From CBDBCU01 sp965243185 (GTDB lineage Bacteria > Chloroflexota > Dehalococcoidia > Lucifugimonadales > UBA3495): a stretch of 64,000 nucleotides of DNA. Shown piece by piece: positions 1 through 8,730 of the stretch; within the stretch, counting starts at the first letter, position 1; the number at the start of each line of letters is the position of its first letter. The stretch is from assembly GCA_965243185.1 (NCBI GenBank), contig OZ251531.1, positions 620,001 through 684,000 of the forward strand, written 5' to 3'. The position numbers and the translations under genes were made by a program. Below the pieces are notes generated by a model that was not told where the DNA came from, ran no database searches, and saw only the letters and a list, made by a program, of their open reading frames with translations.

Positions 1-246
1 CACATCGCCCAGGGCTAACTGCGGGTTGTCAATCCGCGCCGCGGTGATGTTGTTGGACAGTTCCGGCAACGAAGTAGCCATCGCTACCAGGATGCTCCCC
101 ACGAACAGCCGGCCCCATCCGGTCAGGGTAGCCAAGGCGTCGCCATACTTTGCCAACTGCCATCCCAGAAAGATAACGGCGGCGGCGCTGGCCAGAAATA
201 TGGGAATGGACACCACCAAACCAACGGAATCGGGCAGTCCCGGCAT
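1..246 (-). CDS. Na+/Ca2+ exchanger family membrane protein, N-terminal part (runs off the window)
   Basis: The minus strand reads openly from an ATG at 246 to the window edge, giving 82 residues. They begin MPGLPDSVGLVVSIP, continue through a hydrophobic helix and reach the stretch VAMATSLPELSNNITAAR. That stretch matches the alpha-repeat of the CaCA cation antiporters (YrbG type), in which a G/A-T-S-x-P-E motif forms the ion site. The family exchanges Ca2+ for Na+ or H+ across the inner membrane. The rest of the gene lies left of base 1. The product is clear from the motif; ion specificity cannot be told. Confidence 0.78.
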   Translation of the reverse strand, partial: MPGLPDSVGLVVSIPIFLASAAAVIFLGWQLAKYGDALATLTGWGRLFVGSILVAMATSLPELSNNITAARIDNPQLALGDV

Positions 247-375
247 AGAGCGTTCCTCGCAGTGATTTGGATTAAAACCGCGCCGGGCCGGATAAACCGG
301 ATTATATTCGCCCTTGGCGCCGCCGGTTCCCCGGCAGGCCAACAAAATCCGGTCGAGCCGCTCCAGCGCGGTAAG

Positions 376-1467
376 TTAAGGGGCAATGGCGGCGGCGATT
401 TGGTCGCCCATTGCGGTGGTGCTGACCGCCGGCCCGCCGCCGGCAATATCCGGAGTACGGCCGCCGGCCGCCAGAACCTGCTCCACCGCCCGCTCCACTA
501 CGGCCGCCTCCTCGGTCAACCCCAGGGAGTAGCGCAGCATCATCGCCACACTCAGCGTCGCCGCTACCGGGTTGGCAATGCCCTGGCCGGCAATATCCGG
601 AGCGCTGCCGTGGATCGGTTCGTAAAACCCCCGGATTTTCCGCCCCGCCACCGGCACCGCCGACAGACTGGCTGACGGCAGCAGCCCCATCGACGCCGAC
701 AGCACCGCCGCCTCGTCGGTCAGAATGTCCCCAAAGGTATTTTCCGCCACAATTACATCAAAGCGGGCCGGCCGCTGAATCAACTGCATCGCGCAGGCGT
801 CCACCAAGATATGCTCCAGTTCCACATCCGGGTATTCCGCCCCCAATCGGGTGGCAATCTGCCGCCACAGCCGGGAACACTCCAGCACATTGGCTTTATC
901 AATCGATGCCAGCTTTTTGCGGCGGCCCCGGGCCAGCTCAAAGCCTACCCGCAGCACCCGTTCAATCTCCCCCTCGCTGTAGCGCATCGTATCCACGCCC
1001 GTCCAGCCCTGCGGCGTCTCCTGCCGTCCCTTGGGCTGAGCATAATAAAGCCCGCCGGTCAGCTCCCGCACCACCACCAGATCCACGCCCTCCAAAACCT
1101 CCGGTTTCAGCACGCTGGCTGGCGCCAATTCGGGATAGACCTTCACCGGGCGGATGTTGGCGAATACTTCCAAGTGCGCCCGCAGTTGCAGCAGTCCGTC
1201 CTCCGGGCGGGTCGCCGCTGCCGGGTCGTCCCATTTCGGCCCGCCCACGGCGCCGAACAGCACCGCATCAGCGTCTCCGGCCAATTCCGCCACTTCCGGC
1301 AGTAATGGCGTTCCGTGCCGGTCAATGGAAATGCCGCCGACCTCGGCGTAATGCAAGTTAAAGGTATGCCCATAGGCCCGTCCCACCGCTTCCAGAGCCT
1401 TGACCCCTTCGGCGGTAACTTCCGGCCCGATACCGTCGCCGCTCAGCACGGCAATGTCAAACTCCAC
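376..1467 (-). CDS. leuB: 3-isopropylmalate dehydrogenase
   Basis: This enzyme oxidatively decarboxylates 3-isopropylmalate with NAD+ in leucine synthesis. The protein opens with FDIAVLSGDGIGPEVT, the classic nucleotide-side signature, and carries the substrate arginine block VRELTGGLYYAQPKGRQE, the catalytic Lys/Asp region SIDKANVLECSRLWR, and NTFGDILTDEAAVLSASMG with the metal-binding aspartates. Length (about 363 residues) is normal. A TTG at 1485 would add six residues, but a GGAGG lies eight bases ahead of the GTG at 1467, so I prefer 1467. No other leu gene is nearby, and 129 bp separate it from the exchanger gene downstream. Confidence 0.95.
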   Translation of the reverse strand: MEFDIAVLSGDGIGPEVTAEGVKALEAVGRAYGHTFNLHYAEVGGISIDRHGTPLLPEVAELAGDADAVLFGAVGGPKWDDPAAATRPEDGLLQLRAHLEVFANIRPVKVYPELAPASVLKPEVLEGVDLVVVRELTGGLYYAQPKGRQETPQGWTGVDTMRYSEGEIERVLRVGFELARGRRKKLASIDKANVLECSRLWRQIATRLGAEYPDVELEHILVDACAMQLIQRPARFDVIVAENTFGDILTDEAAVLSASMGLLPSASLSAVPVAGRKIRGFYEPIHGSAPDIAGQGIANPVAATLSVAMMLRYSLGLTEEAAVVERAVEQVLAAGGRTPDIAGGGPAVSTTAMGDQIAAAIAP

Positions 1468-1615
1468 CCGATTTCCCTCCGGCAAGTAGTTATCCGTTGC
1501 GAACCGGGCAACAGCATAACACTAAACCGGCCGGGTATCAAATGGCGGGACTTCGGCAGCGGCGAAAAGCCGTTGTACCCGGAAACCGAATGGACGCAAC
1601 GGCTTTAACCGGGTT

Positions 1616-3157
1616 TTACGGCGGGGCGTAAGTAGTCGGCGGTTCAATGCCGTAAAAAATGGAGTATTCGGAAAAGAGGATGTCGTCGGCGTAGCCGGCG
1701 TCACCCCACAAGGCGATGGTATAGACGCCGGGGCCGTGTTGTTCCAGTATATCGCGCAGGTCGGCGCGGACGGAGAAGCCGCCCCAGTCGGCTTGCCAGT
1801 GTTCGGCGGTGAGCCAGGGGACGGTGATGCGTTGGGGGGGCTGGTTTTGGCTGGCGGCGCGGGCTTCCGCGCGAAGTTGTTGGGCTTCCTGGTGCGAGTT
1901 GGGCGGCGGCGCATTGGCGGGGATGGCGTGGGGGTCGGGGCAAGGTTCGTGGAGGTGGGTGAAGTCGCGGGCGCGGCGGGATTCCCGGCGTTCGCGGTCG
2001 GTCTGGGGAGGAAGGATTGCGGCGACGAGCAAGCCGGAGTCGGAGCAGTAGGTGCGGGCGAGTTGGCCGGGGGTGAGGGGTTGCGGCGGCGGGTCGTAGT
2101 AAATCTGGACGAGCAGGTCGTCTTTGTTGTCGAAGCTGATTTCGCCGTGGGTTTGGCCGGAGAAGGAGAGGAGGCTGTAGTTGAGGGAGGGAGTTTGGGT
2201 GTATTCGGCGTAATTGCCGGCGAATTGCAGCACTACCCGCAGGTTATAGTCGTCCCAAGCCAAGCCGATATTGGCTTGGCGGTGCCAGCGGTTCAGGATG
2301 TTGTCGCGGCTGGCGGTGTCGGTCATTAGGCGGTCAAGGGAGCTGCGGATTTCCGACTCGAGGCTGCCGAGGGGGGGATGGTTGTCCCCGGGCGGGATAC
2401 AGTAGTTGATGCCGGAGCTGGTTTGGCGGTTGCTCTGGTAGCCGCCGGCGAGGGTGTAGCGCATATAGGATTTGAGGCCGTCCAGTCCCCAATTGCCAAA
2501 GAAGCAGCCGGCGAGGGAGGATTCGGCGTGGAGTTGGGCGGCGATGTTGTCGCCGAGGATTAGCGGCGGGGCGTTGGCATTGGCGCGGGCGGCGTTGATG
2601 AGTTCGAGCAGATATTCCTTGGCGGCGGGATACCGCTGGGCCGGCGGCGGTAGCGGCGTAGGCGTGGGCGCGAGGGTTGGCGTGGGAGTAGGTGCCGGCG
2701 TAGCAGTCGGCGGCGGGGGTACCGGCGTGGGCGTGGGGGTAGGAACCGGCGTAGGCGTAGGCGTCGGCGCGGCGGTGGGCAAAGGCGTCGGCGTGGGCGC
2801 CGGTGTCGGAGTCGGTTCCGGCGTGGGGGTAGGAACGGGCGTGGGGCGGCGGGTGGGAGTGGGCCGGGGCGTGGGGGTGGGAATGTCAGTGGGTTCAGCA
2901 GTAGGTTTCGGCGTCTCCGTCGGTTCCGGCGTTGCGGTCGGCGGCGGTGTGGCGGCGAGGATGGCGGCCAGTTGGGCGGCGACGGTGGCGGGGATGTCGA
3001 CGGTGGGAGTGGGCATGGGCGTTTTGGTAGGTACGGGGGTGGCAGCCGGCACCGGCGGGGGCGCAGGGGGCGCGGCGCAGACGGTAAGGGCCGACAGGGC
3101 GAGAAGGGCGATGACGGCGAGGGGGAGGATGAGGATTAGGGCGCGGCGGCGGGTCAT
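1616..3157 (-). CDS. Anchored CAP-domain protein 1, Thr-Pro linker, degenerate site
   Basis: The 513-residue protein has a basic N-terminus and a hydrophobic helix (about 6-27), then some 145 residues of Thr-Pro-rich linker, then a CAP (SCP/PR1) domain from about residue 180, and a C-terminal beta-rich domain ending in SIFYGIEPPTTYAPP. It should sit outside the membrane on a stalk. CAP landmarks such as ILGDNIAAQLHAES and VVLQFAGNY are present. Two positions kept in the neighbouring copies are changed: the N-x-E-N-x-S-G box reads NRQTSSG, and the HRRQIL box reads SRDNIL. It is the third gene of a tandem array on this strand. Substrate or ligand is unknown; the domain calls are solid. Confidence 0.88.
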   Translation of the reverse strand: MTRRRALILILPLAVIALLALSALTVCAAPPAPPPVPAATPVPTKTPMPTPTVDIPATVAAQLAAILAATPPPTATPEPTETPKPTAEPTDIPTPTPRPTPTRRPTPVPTPTPEPTPTPAPTPTPLPTAAPTPTPTPVPTPTPTPVPPPPTATPAPTPTPTLAPTPTPLPPPAQRYPAAKEYLLELINAARANANAPPLILGDNIAAQLHAESSLAGCFFGNWGLDGLKSYMRYTLAGGYQSNRQTSSGINYCIPPGDNHPPLGSLESEIRSSLDRLMTDTASRDNILNRWHRQANIGLAWDDYNLRVVLQFAGNYAEYTQTPSLNYSLLSFSGQTHGEISFDNKDDLLVQIYYDPPPQPLTPGQLARTYCSDSGLLVAAILPPQTDRERRESRRARDFTHLHEPCPDPHAIPANAPPPNSHQEAQQLRAEARAASQNQPPQRITVPWLTAEHWQADWGGFSVRADLRDILEQHGPGVYTIALWGDAGYADDILFSEYSIFYGIEPPTTYAPP

Positions 3158-3204
3158 TGCGGGGCTACTCCGGGTTGGGCGGGATGGATTTCAGCGTTGC
3201 CGGT

Positions 3205-3284
3205 AGCATATCACAAAAGCCCGGCCGGCGGCCTTGGGGTTTTACGGCGGGGAATAGGCAGTTGGGGGGTCGATGCCGTAAAAA
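3205..3284. repeat. Direct repeat copy A (3' end of CAP gene 2)
   Basis: This segment is nearly identical to 4861-4940, exactly 1656 bp away. It spans the downstream flank and the last codons of the 3242-4705 gene. The first 40 bases match without a difference, including non-coding sequence, which points to recent tandem duplication of a whole gene unit or to gene conversion. Confidence 0.85.
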
Positions 3285-4705
3285 ATCGCATACCTAGAAA
3301 TCACTACATATTCCTCACCGGCATTACCCCATAGCTCGACGGTATAAATCCCCTGACCGTGCTGGTCGATAACCTCGCCCAAGTCGGCAGTCACCGCAAA
3401 ATCCTGCCCGCTAGATTTCCAGCTCGACGCCGTTATCCGGGGACCGCTTACCTCCAACTTGGGCAAACTGATACTGTCGGCCTCACGATCTACTTGGTGC
3501 GCCGCATCGTAAGAACCCGGCCCCGGGGTATCCGCGGGAACAGCATAAGGATCCGGACATTGACTTTGGCCTTTACTGAACTGATGCTCGGTATAAGACC
3601 GGTTGCTGGGCAACGGCGACCGCAGTATAGCTACCTGAATTCCTATCCCAACGCAGGAAGTTCGGGCCAGCTGGCCCCGACTCAACGGATGCGGCGGCGG
3701 GTCATAATAGACTTGTATCCGCAAGTCCTTACGGTCGCCGAACTCAAGGCCGTTCCGGGTCTGCCCGGCAAAGGACAGAACCTCGTTGTCAATGGTCGGC
3801 AAGCGGGAATACTCTATATAATCACCCTCGAACTGCTGCGCCACCCGGAAATTATACTTGTCCCAAGCCAGCCCGATATTCACTTTCCGGTGTCGGGGTT
3901 TCAGGATTTGCCGCCGGTGCCCCGGACTCCGCATCAAGCCGTCCATTGCCTCCCGCATCTCCTGCTCCGGGCTATCGAGAGAGCGATACCCGTCTCCGGC
4001 TTTAATGCAATAGTTCAACCCGCTCACATTCTCGCCATTGCTCTGATACCCTCCTACCAGACTGTACCGCATATACGGCTTCAGCCCATCCGCACCCCAA
4101 TGGCTGGAGAAACAGTTTTCGAGGGCGGATTCGGCGTGCAACTGGGCGGCGATATTATCCCCCAAAACCACAGCAGGCACTCCGGCTTTGGCCCGCTCTA
4201 GGTTAATCAGTTCGAGCATATACTCCTTTGCCTCTGCTAGCACTACGGTGGGATCTAGCGGCGGCAAAGAAGTTGGCGTTAGTGTAACTGATGGTGTCGT
4301 CGTAGCAGATTGGGTCGTCATAGGAACCGGCGTATCCCCCGGCTCAGTCGTAGCCCCCGGCAAAGGCGTATGCGTAGCCTCCGGAACAGCCGCCACTGTC
4401 GGAATGGCCGGCAATGGCAATGCCGCCACATCCGCCGGCGTAACGGCTACTGCATCCCCTCTTTCCACCGCTGCAACTACCGGTGTAGCCGCAGCCTGTG
4501 GTGCCGGACTATTGACCGGCTGGGACGGCTCCGCCATCCTCGCAACTTCCGGTTCACCCAAAGTCGTCGGCGTCCACCCGTACAGCAACCTCTCCGCCAT
4601 TTCTACCGGATGGTACTGCGGCGGCAGCAACTCTACCTGCGCCGCCCCCCACCAGCCAATAACGGCAATCGACAGAACGACCACCAAGCGTTTTATAAAA
4701 GTCAT
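3242..4705 (-). CDS. Anchored CAP-domain protein 2
   Basis: 487 residues: an N-terminal membrane helix (about 8-25) followed by the juxtamembrane motif LLPPQYHPVEMAERLLYG, a Thr/Ala/Pro linker to about residue 150, a CAP domain with VVLGDNIAAQLHAESALENC, GENVSGLNYC and PGHRRQILKPRHRKVNIGLA, and the C-terminal beta domain ending YAIFYGIDPPTAYSPP. Both the His and Glu positions expected in CAP folds are kept. A GGAGGAG lies just ahead of the ATG. The linker is less regular than in genes 1 and 3. It is paralogous to 4898-6346 over the whole length. Predicted to be extracellular and membrane-tethered; function unknown. Confidence 0.9.
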   Translation of the reverse strand: MTFIKRLVVVLSIAVIGWWGAAQVELLPPQYHPVEMAERLLYGWTPTTLGEPEVARMAEPSQPVNSPAPQAAATPVVAAVERGDAVAVTPADVAALPLPAIPTVAAVPEATHTPLPGATTEPGDTPVPMTTQSATTTPSVTLTPTSLPPLDPTVVLAEAKEYMLELINLERAKAGVPAVVLGDNIAAQLHAESALENCFSSHWGADGLKPYMRYSLVGGYQSNGENVSGLNYCIKAGDGYRSLDSPEQEMREAMDGLMRSPGHRRQILKPRHRKVNIGLAWDKYNFRVAQQFEGDYIEYSRLPTIDNEVLSFAGQTRNGLEFGDRKDLRIQVYYDPPPHPLSRGQLARTSCVGIGIQVAILRSPLPSNRSYTEHQFSKGQSQCPDPYAVPADTPGPGSYDAAHQVDREADSISLPKLEVSGPRITASSWKSSGQDFAVTADLGEVIDQHGQGIYTVELWGNAGEEYVVISRYAIFYGIDPPTAYSPP

Positions 4706-4860
4706 TTACCCACTCCTCCTACGTCGTCCCAAATGTCAGATAAGACCGACGCAGTTATGCAAATAACAGCCCCCCGGGGTGTAAAGCCAGCCCTCGAGCA
4801 GGACGGTAGGGTCATTCGGGTTCGGGGGACTTTGGCGGGATGGCTTTCAGGGTTGCTATC

Positions 4861-4940
4861 AGCATATCACAAAAGCCCGGCCGGCGGCCTTGGGGTTTTA
4901 GGGCGGGGAATAGGCAGTTGGCGGGTCGATGCCGTAAAAG
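4861..4940. repeat. Direct repeat copy B (3' end of CAP gene 3)
   Basis: This is the partner of 3205-3284, at the same position relative to the stop codon of the 4898-6346 gene. The conserved block runs from the intergenic region into the last codons. Confidence 0.85.
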
Positions 4941-6346
4941 ATGGAGTATTCAGATATGATGATGCCGCCGTCGAGGTTCTGATGCCAAACAGTAATGGTA
5001 TAGACGCCGGGGCCATACTGGTTGGTTACTTGGCTGATATTGGCTTGGACCGAAAAGTTGCTGCCGTTAGCCTGCCAACTTGAGGCGGTTATCCAAGGAC
5101 CGGTTACAATTTGGGCCGGCAAAATTACGCTCCGCACAGCTCGGGCGATACGATGCGCGTCATCGTGGGAAACCGGCCCCGGCGTATCCGCCGGCAATTG
5201 ATAGGGGTCAGGGCATTGATTTTGGGACGCGCTGAACTGATGGTCGGTATAAAACCAGTTGCCGGTCAAGGGCGGCCGCAGCGCCGCCACCTCCACACCC
5301 AATCCCACGCAATAAGTCCGCGCCAACTGCCCCCGAGTCAAGGAATACGGCGGCGGGTCGTAATAGACCTGTACGCCCAAATCCTGCCGGTCGCGGAAAG
5401 TTATGCCGTTTTTCGTATTGCCGGCGAAAGAGAGGATGCCGTTGTTCAGGGTAGGCAAGGCGGAATAGTCAACATAGTCGCCGGCAAAGTGCTGGACTAC
5501 CCGGAAGTTATAGCGATCCCAAGCCAGTCCGATACTTACCTGACGATGCCATCGGTCGAGGATTTGGCGGCGATGGCCGGGGCTGTTCATCAAACCGGTC
5601 ATTGCCTCGCGGATTTCCTGTTCGGCGCTGCGAATGGGAGTATAGTTTTCCCAATCTTGGATGCAGTAGCTCAATCCACTGGCGTTTTCGCCATTGCTCT
5701 GATACCCGCCGGCCAGACTGTACCGCATATAGGGCTTTAACCCGTCAGCTCCCCAATGACCGGTGAAGCAATTTTCCAAGGCGGACTCAGCGTGCAACTG
5801 CGCGGCGATATTATCCCCCAAAACCACCGGCGGCGCGCCCACTTTAGCCCGCTCCAAGTTAATTAGTTCCAGCATATACTCCTTTTCCGCCAAATGCCGC
5901 AGGGCCGGCGGCGGCAAGGGCGTAGGCGTGGGCGTGATGGTCGGCGTCGGACGGGGCGTAGGCGTGGGAACCGGGGTAGGCGTAGCAGTGGGCAAGGGCG
6001 TGGGTGTGACGGTGGGAATGGGCGTAGGCGTGGGCAGGATGATGGCGGCGGCCGCCGGGGCGTTGGCCGGCGCGGCGGCAATGGCGGCCGGCACTGGTTC
6101 GCTGACGGCGGCCGGGGCGACGGTAGGCCGGGGCGCCGGGGTATTGGCTGGGGCGGGCGGCGGCGTATTGACCGGCGACGGCGCAAGTTGCCTTTCGGCC
6201 AAGGCCGGCATTAGCTGGCCGTAGAGGATACGCTCGATGACCGGTACAGGATGATATTGGGGTTGGAGGAGGTCGAACTGAGCGGCCGCCCACCAGAGGA
6301 TGATGGCGAGGGAGAGGAGGATGGCGGCGCGGCGGAGGATGGTCAT
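4898..6346 (-). CDS. Anchored CAP-domain protein 3
   Basis: 482 residues with the same plan as the 3242-4705 product: a membrane helix, the juxtamembrane motif LLQPQYHPVPVIERILYG, an Ala/Pro then Thr-Pro linker to about residue 150, a CAP domain (VVLGDNIAAQLHAESALENC, NGENASGLSYCI, PGHRRQILDRWHRQVSIGLA) and a C-terminal domain ending YSIFYGIDPPTAYSPP. It is the first gene of the three-gene minus-strand array. The gap of about 190 bp before the next gene leaves room for separate promoters. The conserved juxtamembrane motif suggests that it contacts something at the membrane face; this is inference. Confidence 0.9.
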   Translation of the reverse strand: MTILRRAAILLSLAIILWWAAAQFDLLQPQYHPVPVIERILYGQLMPALAERQLAPSPVNTPPPAPANTPAPRPTVAPAAVSEPVPAAIAAAPANAPAAAAIILPTPTPIPTVTPTPLPTATPTPVPTPTPRPTPTITPTPTPLPPPALRHLAEKEYMLELINLERAKVGAPPVVLGDNIAAQLHAESALENCFTGHWGADGLKPYMRYSLAGGYQSNGENASGLSYCIQDWENYTPIRSAEQEIREAMTGLMNSPGHRRQILDRWHRQVSIGLAWDRYNFRVVQHFAGDYVDYSALPTLNNGILSFAGNTKNGITFRDRQDLGVQVYYDPPPYSLTRGQLARTYCVGLGVEVAALRPPLTGNWFYTDHQFSASQNQCPDPYQLPADTPGPVSHDDAHRIARAVRSVILPAQIVTGPWITASSWQANGSNFSVQANISQVTNQYGPGVYTITVWHQNLDGGIIISEYSIFYGIDPPTAYSPP

Positions 6347-6405
6347 TTTGTGGGGGACACCTCAGGGTTAGTTGGGGATTATATGATATTCCACCGCCGG
6401 CAGAG

Positions 6406-7437
6406 TTATACATCGCAACAACGGCAACATCCCTTCAGGTCGTATAGCCAACCTTCCAGCAACGCCTGCTGATAACCCGGTTCATCCTGCATAGGAGGCT
6501 GGTGGAACGCGTCCGGGTCTTGACACCACAAAGCGGCGGCAATGGCGGCTACTACTGAGTCCAAGGCGTCTCCTCCGGGGTTAGACACGCACCTATCGGA
6601 CGCAGCGGTCAAATCGACGGCACTGTTTCAGAAAGTGTTGGTTGGGAAAATATGCCTTAAAATGAGCAAATTTCCGCCGTCTCACGTATCTGCCTGACTC
6701 GGAATTGAGGCCGTAAAAATGCCGTCCGAACCAGTGCCAACACTTTCTGAAACAGTGCCCAAATCGACCTCCATCTGGTCAACTCTTTCCGGTAACTGCT
6801 CGACGATGCTCCTTCGCACTTGTCTCCGTTGTTCCCGTTGCTCTTGACCGCGCCCGGATTTATAGCCCGTGAAAGGCAATCCCAAACGGTTCAGCACCGC
6901 CCCCGGCATCACTTCCAGCAGGGTTATAGGCTCTTTCTCGTCGGGCCGATTGGGTTGGGGTAGCGGTGGAACCATTACCGGACTGGCGGTAATCCCCTGC
7001 CAAAGCCGGTTCAGCATCTGCATACCCCGAAAGGTCATTGGGAGCATATCAGGGCGAGTATTATGCAGACACGAAAAACTTTCCGGCGGGTCACAAAACC
7101 GTTTCGGCTCTCCGTGCCTACCTGCAAAATCGTTCCGCCGAGTCCTAAAGTCCCCCAGCCTCAGTCTGGCCGCTGTTGCCCATACGTCAGGCATAATTCC
7201 TTCTTGGGCGACTCTGCGAGGACACCAGAAATTGGCAAAATCCACCGGTACCGAAAAAGGAAAGTCCATACCGACTACTGCCGGCCCGGTCAAACCCGAC
7301 AGTTCCGCGGTCAAAGCCGCCCGGCGTATCCGACGGCAATTTTCGATGGTAAGGGTATTGCCTACCAGCACACCCTCAGCTTGCCAAGTGTTCCGGTCAG
7401 GCTCGGCCCCGCTAAAATCCACCCCAATAATCCGCAT
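6406..7437 (-). pseudogene. DUF429-family protein interrupted by a small transposon
   Basis: The reading frame starts at ATG 7437 (MRIIGVDFSGAEPD, typical of the RNase H-like DUF429 family) and runs through MDFPFSVP and LLEVMPGAVLNRLG. It enters the 141-bp element at 6619-6759, which supplies an in-frame TGA at 6684-6682. The C-terminal family block NPGGDALDSVVAAIAAALW continues in the same frame at 6612-6406. Removing the element and one 9-bp duplicate joins QMEVDL to TAASDRCVSNPGG without a frame change, so the gene was intact before insertion. The truncated 5' part could still be translated. Cellular role of the family is poorly known. Confidence 0.88.
6619..6759. mobile_element. 141-bp MITE-like element with 23-bp inverted ends and 9-bp target duplication
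   Basis: The two ends (6619-6641 and 6737-6759) are perfect 23-bp inverted repeats beginning GGCACTGTTTCAGAAAGTGT. The 9-mer caaatcgac flanks it on both sides (6610-6618 and 6760-6768). The interior has no coding potential, so it must be moved by a transposase in trans. A 9-bp duplication and ends of this kind would fit an IS256-like or related family, but that assignment is a guess. The intact ends and duplication suggest a recent insertion. Confidence 0.92.
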
Positions 7438-7567
7438 AACCTTTCCCTCTTTGCCCGTTGGCGGTTTTGATGGCGGGTATCCCCCAATTGCCAACCCTCG
7501 CCAACTCTAGTATAGTCTGCCCCGTTCGGCAATTCAACTTTTCGGTTAAGCGGCGGTTATCAGGCAT

Positions 7568-7597
7568 TTGCTTACCCGGCAATTTCAGTTATATAAT
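7568..7597 (+). promoter_or_regulatory. Sigma-70-like promoter of the 2-oxoacid dehydrogenase operon
   Basis: TTGCTT (7568-7573) and a consensus TATAAT (7592-7597) are 18 bp apart, about 48 bp ahead of the E1alpha start. Nothing else upstream on this strand would transcribe the operon, since the neighbouring gene is divergent. Confidence 0.6.
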
Positions 7598-7644
7598 GTC
7601 CCCGGACACGCCCGCCCAGGGCAGCCAGCGGGGGTAGGGAAACT

Positions 7645-8670
7645 ATGACGCAAACCGCCCATCCGGTCAATTCGGCGGCCGATTTGGCCCGGCCCTTGCC
7701 GGCCGGCTTGACGCCCCAGGATTTGACCGACGCCTACCGCCAGATGGTACTGGTACGCACCCTCGACGAGCGCATCTGGATGATGAACCGCCAGGGCAAA
7801 GTCCCCATCGCCGCCTCCGGACAGGGACACGAAGCGGCCCAGTTGGGCAGCCTACTGGCGGCGCAGCGGGATGGCAACTGCTTTCTCTTTCCCTACTACC
7901 GGGATTTGAGCATCAAAATGTCCGTGGGCTTGACGCCGACCCAGGTAATGCTGTCTTTTATGGGCAAGGCCGGCGACCCTTACAGCAACGCCCGCCAATT
8001 TCCCTTGCAGGGCGCCGACTTGAAACACCAGGTCATTCAGCTGTCCAATGTAGTGGCCGCCGGGCTGACCCAATCGGTAGGCTACGCCTTGGGCTGCCAA
8101 ATGTTGGGCGATGGCACGGTGACCCTGGTCTATTTCGGCGACGGGGCCTCGAGCCAGGGGGAAACCCACGAAGCGATGAACTTTGCCGGCGTCCATAATC
8201 TGCCCATAGTCTTTATCTGCGAAAACAACGGCTACGCCATATCGGTGCCGCAGCGGATGCAGATGGCTATTGGCGATGTGGCCGCCCGGGCCGAGGGCTA
8301 CGGCTTTCCCGGCTTGGTCATTGACGGGATGGATTTGCTGGCCAGTTATGAAGCCACCAAGGAAGCCATCAGCCGCGCCCGGCGGGAAGGCCCGGTTCTG
8401 CTGGAGATGAAAGTCGAGCGGCTGATGCCCCACACCACCGACGACGATGACAGCCGCTACCGCCCCCGGGAGGAAGTGGCCGCCGCCAAATTGCGCGACC
8501 CGCTAATCCTCTTTGGCGACTGGCTGCAAGAACAGGGCTACTTGACGGCGGCGCAGCAGGCCGGCTACAAAGCCGCGGCCACCCGGGCGGTGAACGAAGC
8601 CACCGACGCCGCGGAAGCAGCCGCCCCCCCGGACGCCGGGGAAATGGACAAGCACGTGTACGCCCCCTGA
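7645..8670 (+). CDS. 2-oxoacid dehydrogenase E1 component, alpha subunit
   Basis: The alpha subunit of the ThDP-dependent E1 enzyme decarboxylates a 2-oxoacid and passes the acyl group to lipoyl-E2. The 341-residue protein has LVRTLDERIWMMNRQGKVP, the HEAAQLG region, and the ThDP/Mg2+ motif GDGASSQGETHEAMNFAGVH ending near ENNGYAISVP. The segment TTDDDDSRYRPREE matches the loop of branched-chain (BkdA-type) enzymes better than that of pyruvate enzymes, so a branched-chain or related substrate is likeliest. It is the first gene of an E1alpha-E1beta-E2 operon, 60 bp from the next gene. Confidence 0.92.
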   Translation: MTQTAHPVNSAADLARPLPAGLTPQDLTDAYRQMVLVRTLDERIWMMNRQGKVPIAASGQGHEAAQLGSLLAAQRDGNCFLFPYYRDLSIKMSVGLTPTQVMLSFMGKAGDPYSNARQFPLQGADLKHQVIQLSNVVAAGLTQSVGYALGCQMLGDGTVTLVYFGDGASSQGETHEAMNFAGVHNLPIVFICENNGYAISVPQRMQMAIGDVAARAEGYGFPGLVIDGMDLLASYEATKEAISRARREGPVLLEMKVERLMPHTTDDDDSRYRPREEVAAAKLRDPLILFGDWLQEQGYLTAAQQAGYKAAATRAVNEATDAAEAAAPPDAGEMDKHVYAP

Positions 8671-8730
8671 TGGCGGCGGCGCGCGGCCGGGCAACACGGT
8701 TCAACAACTATTGGAAAAGCGGGAAAGAGT

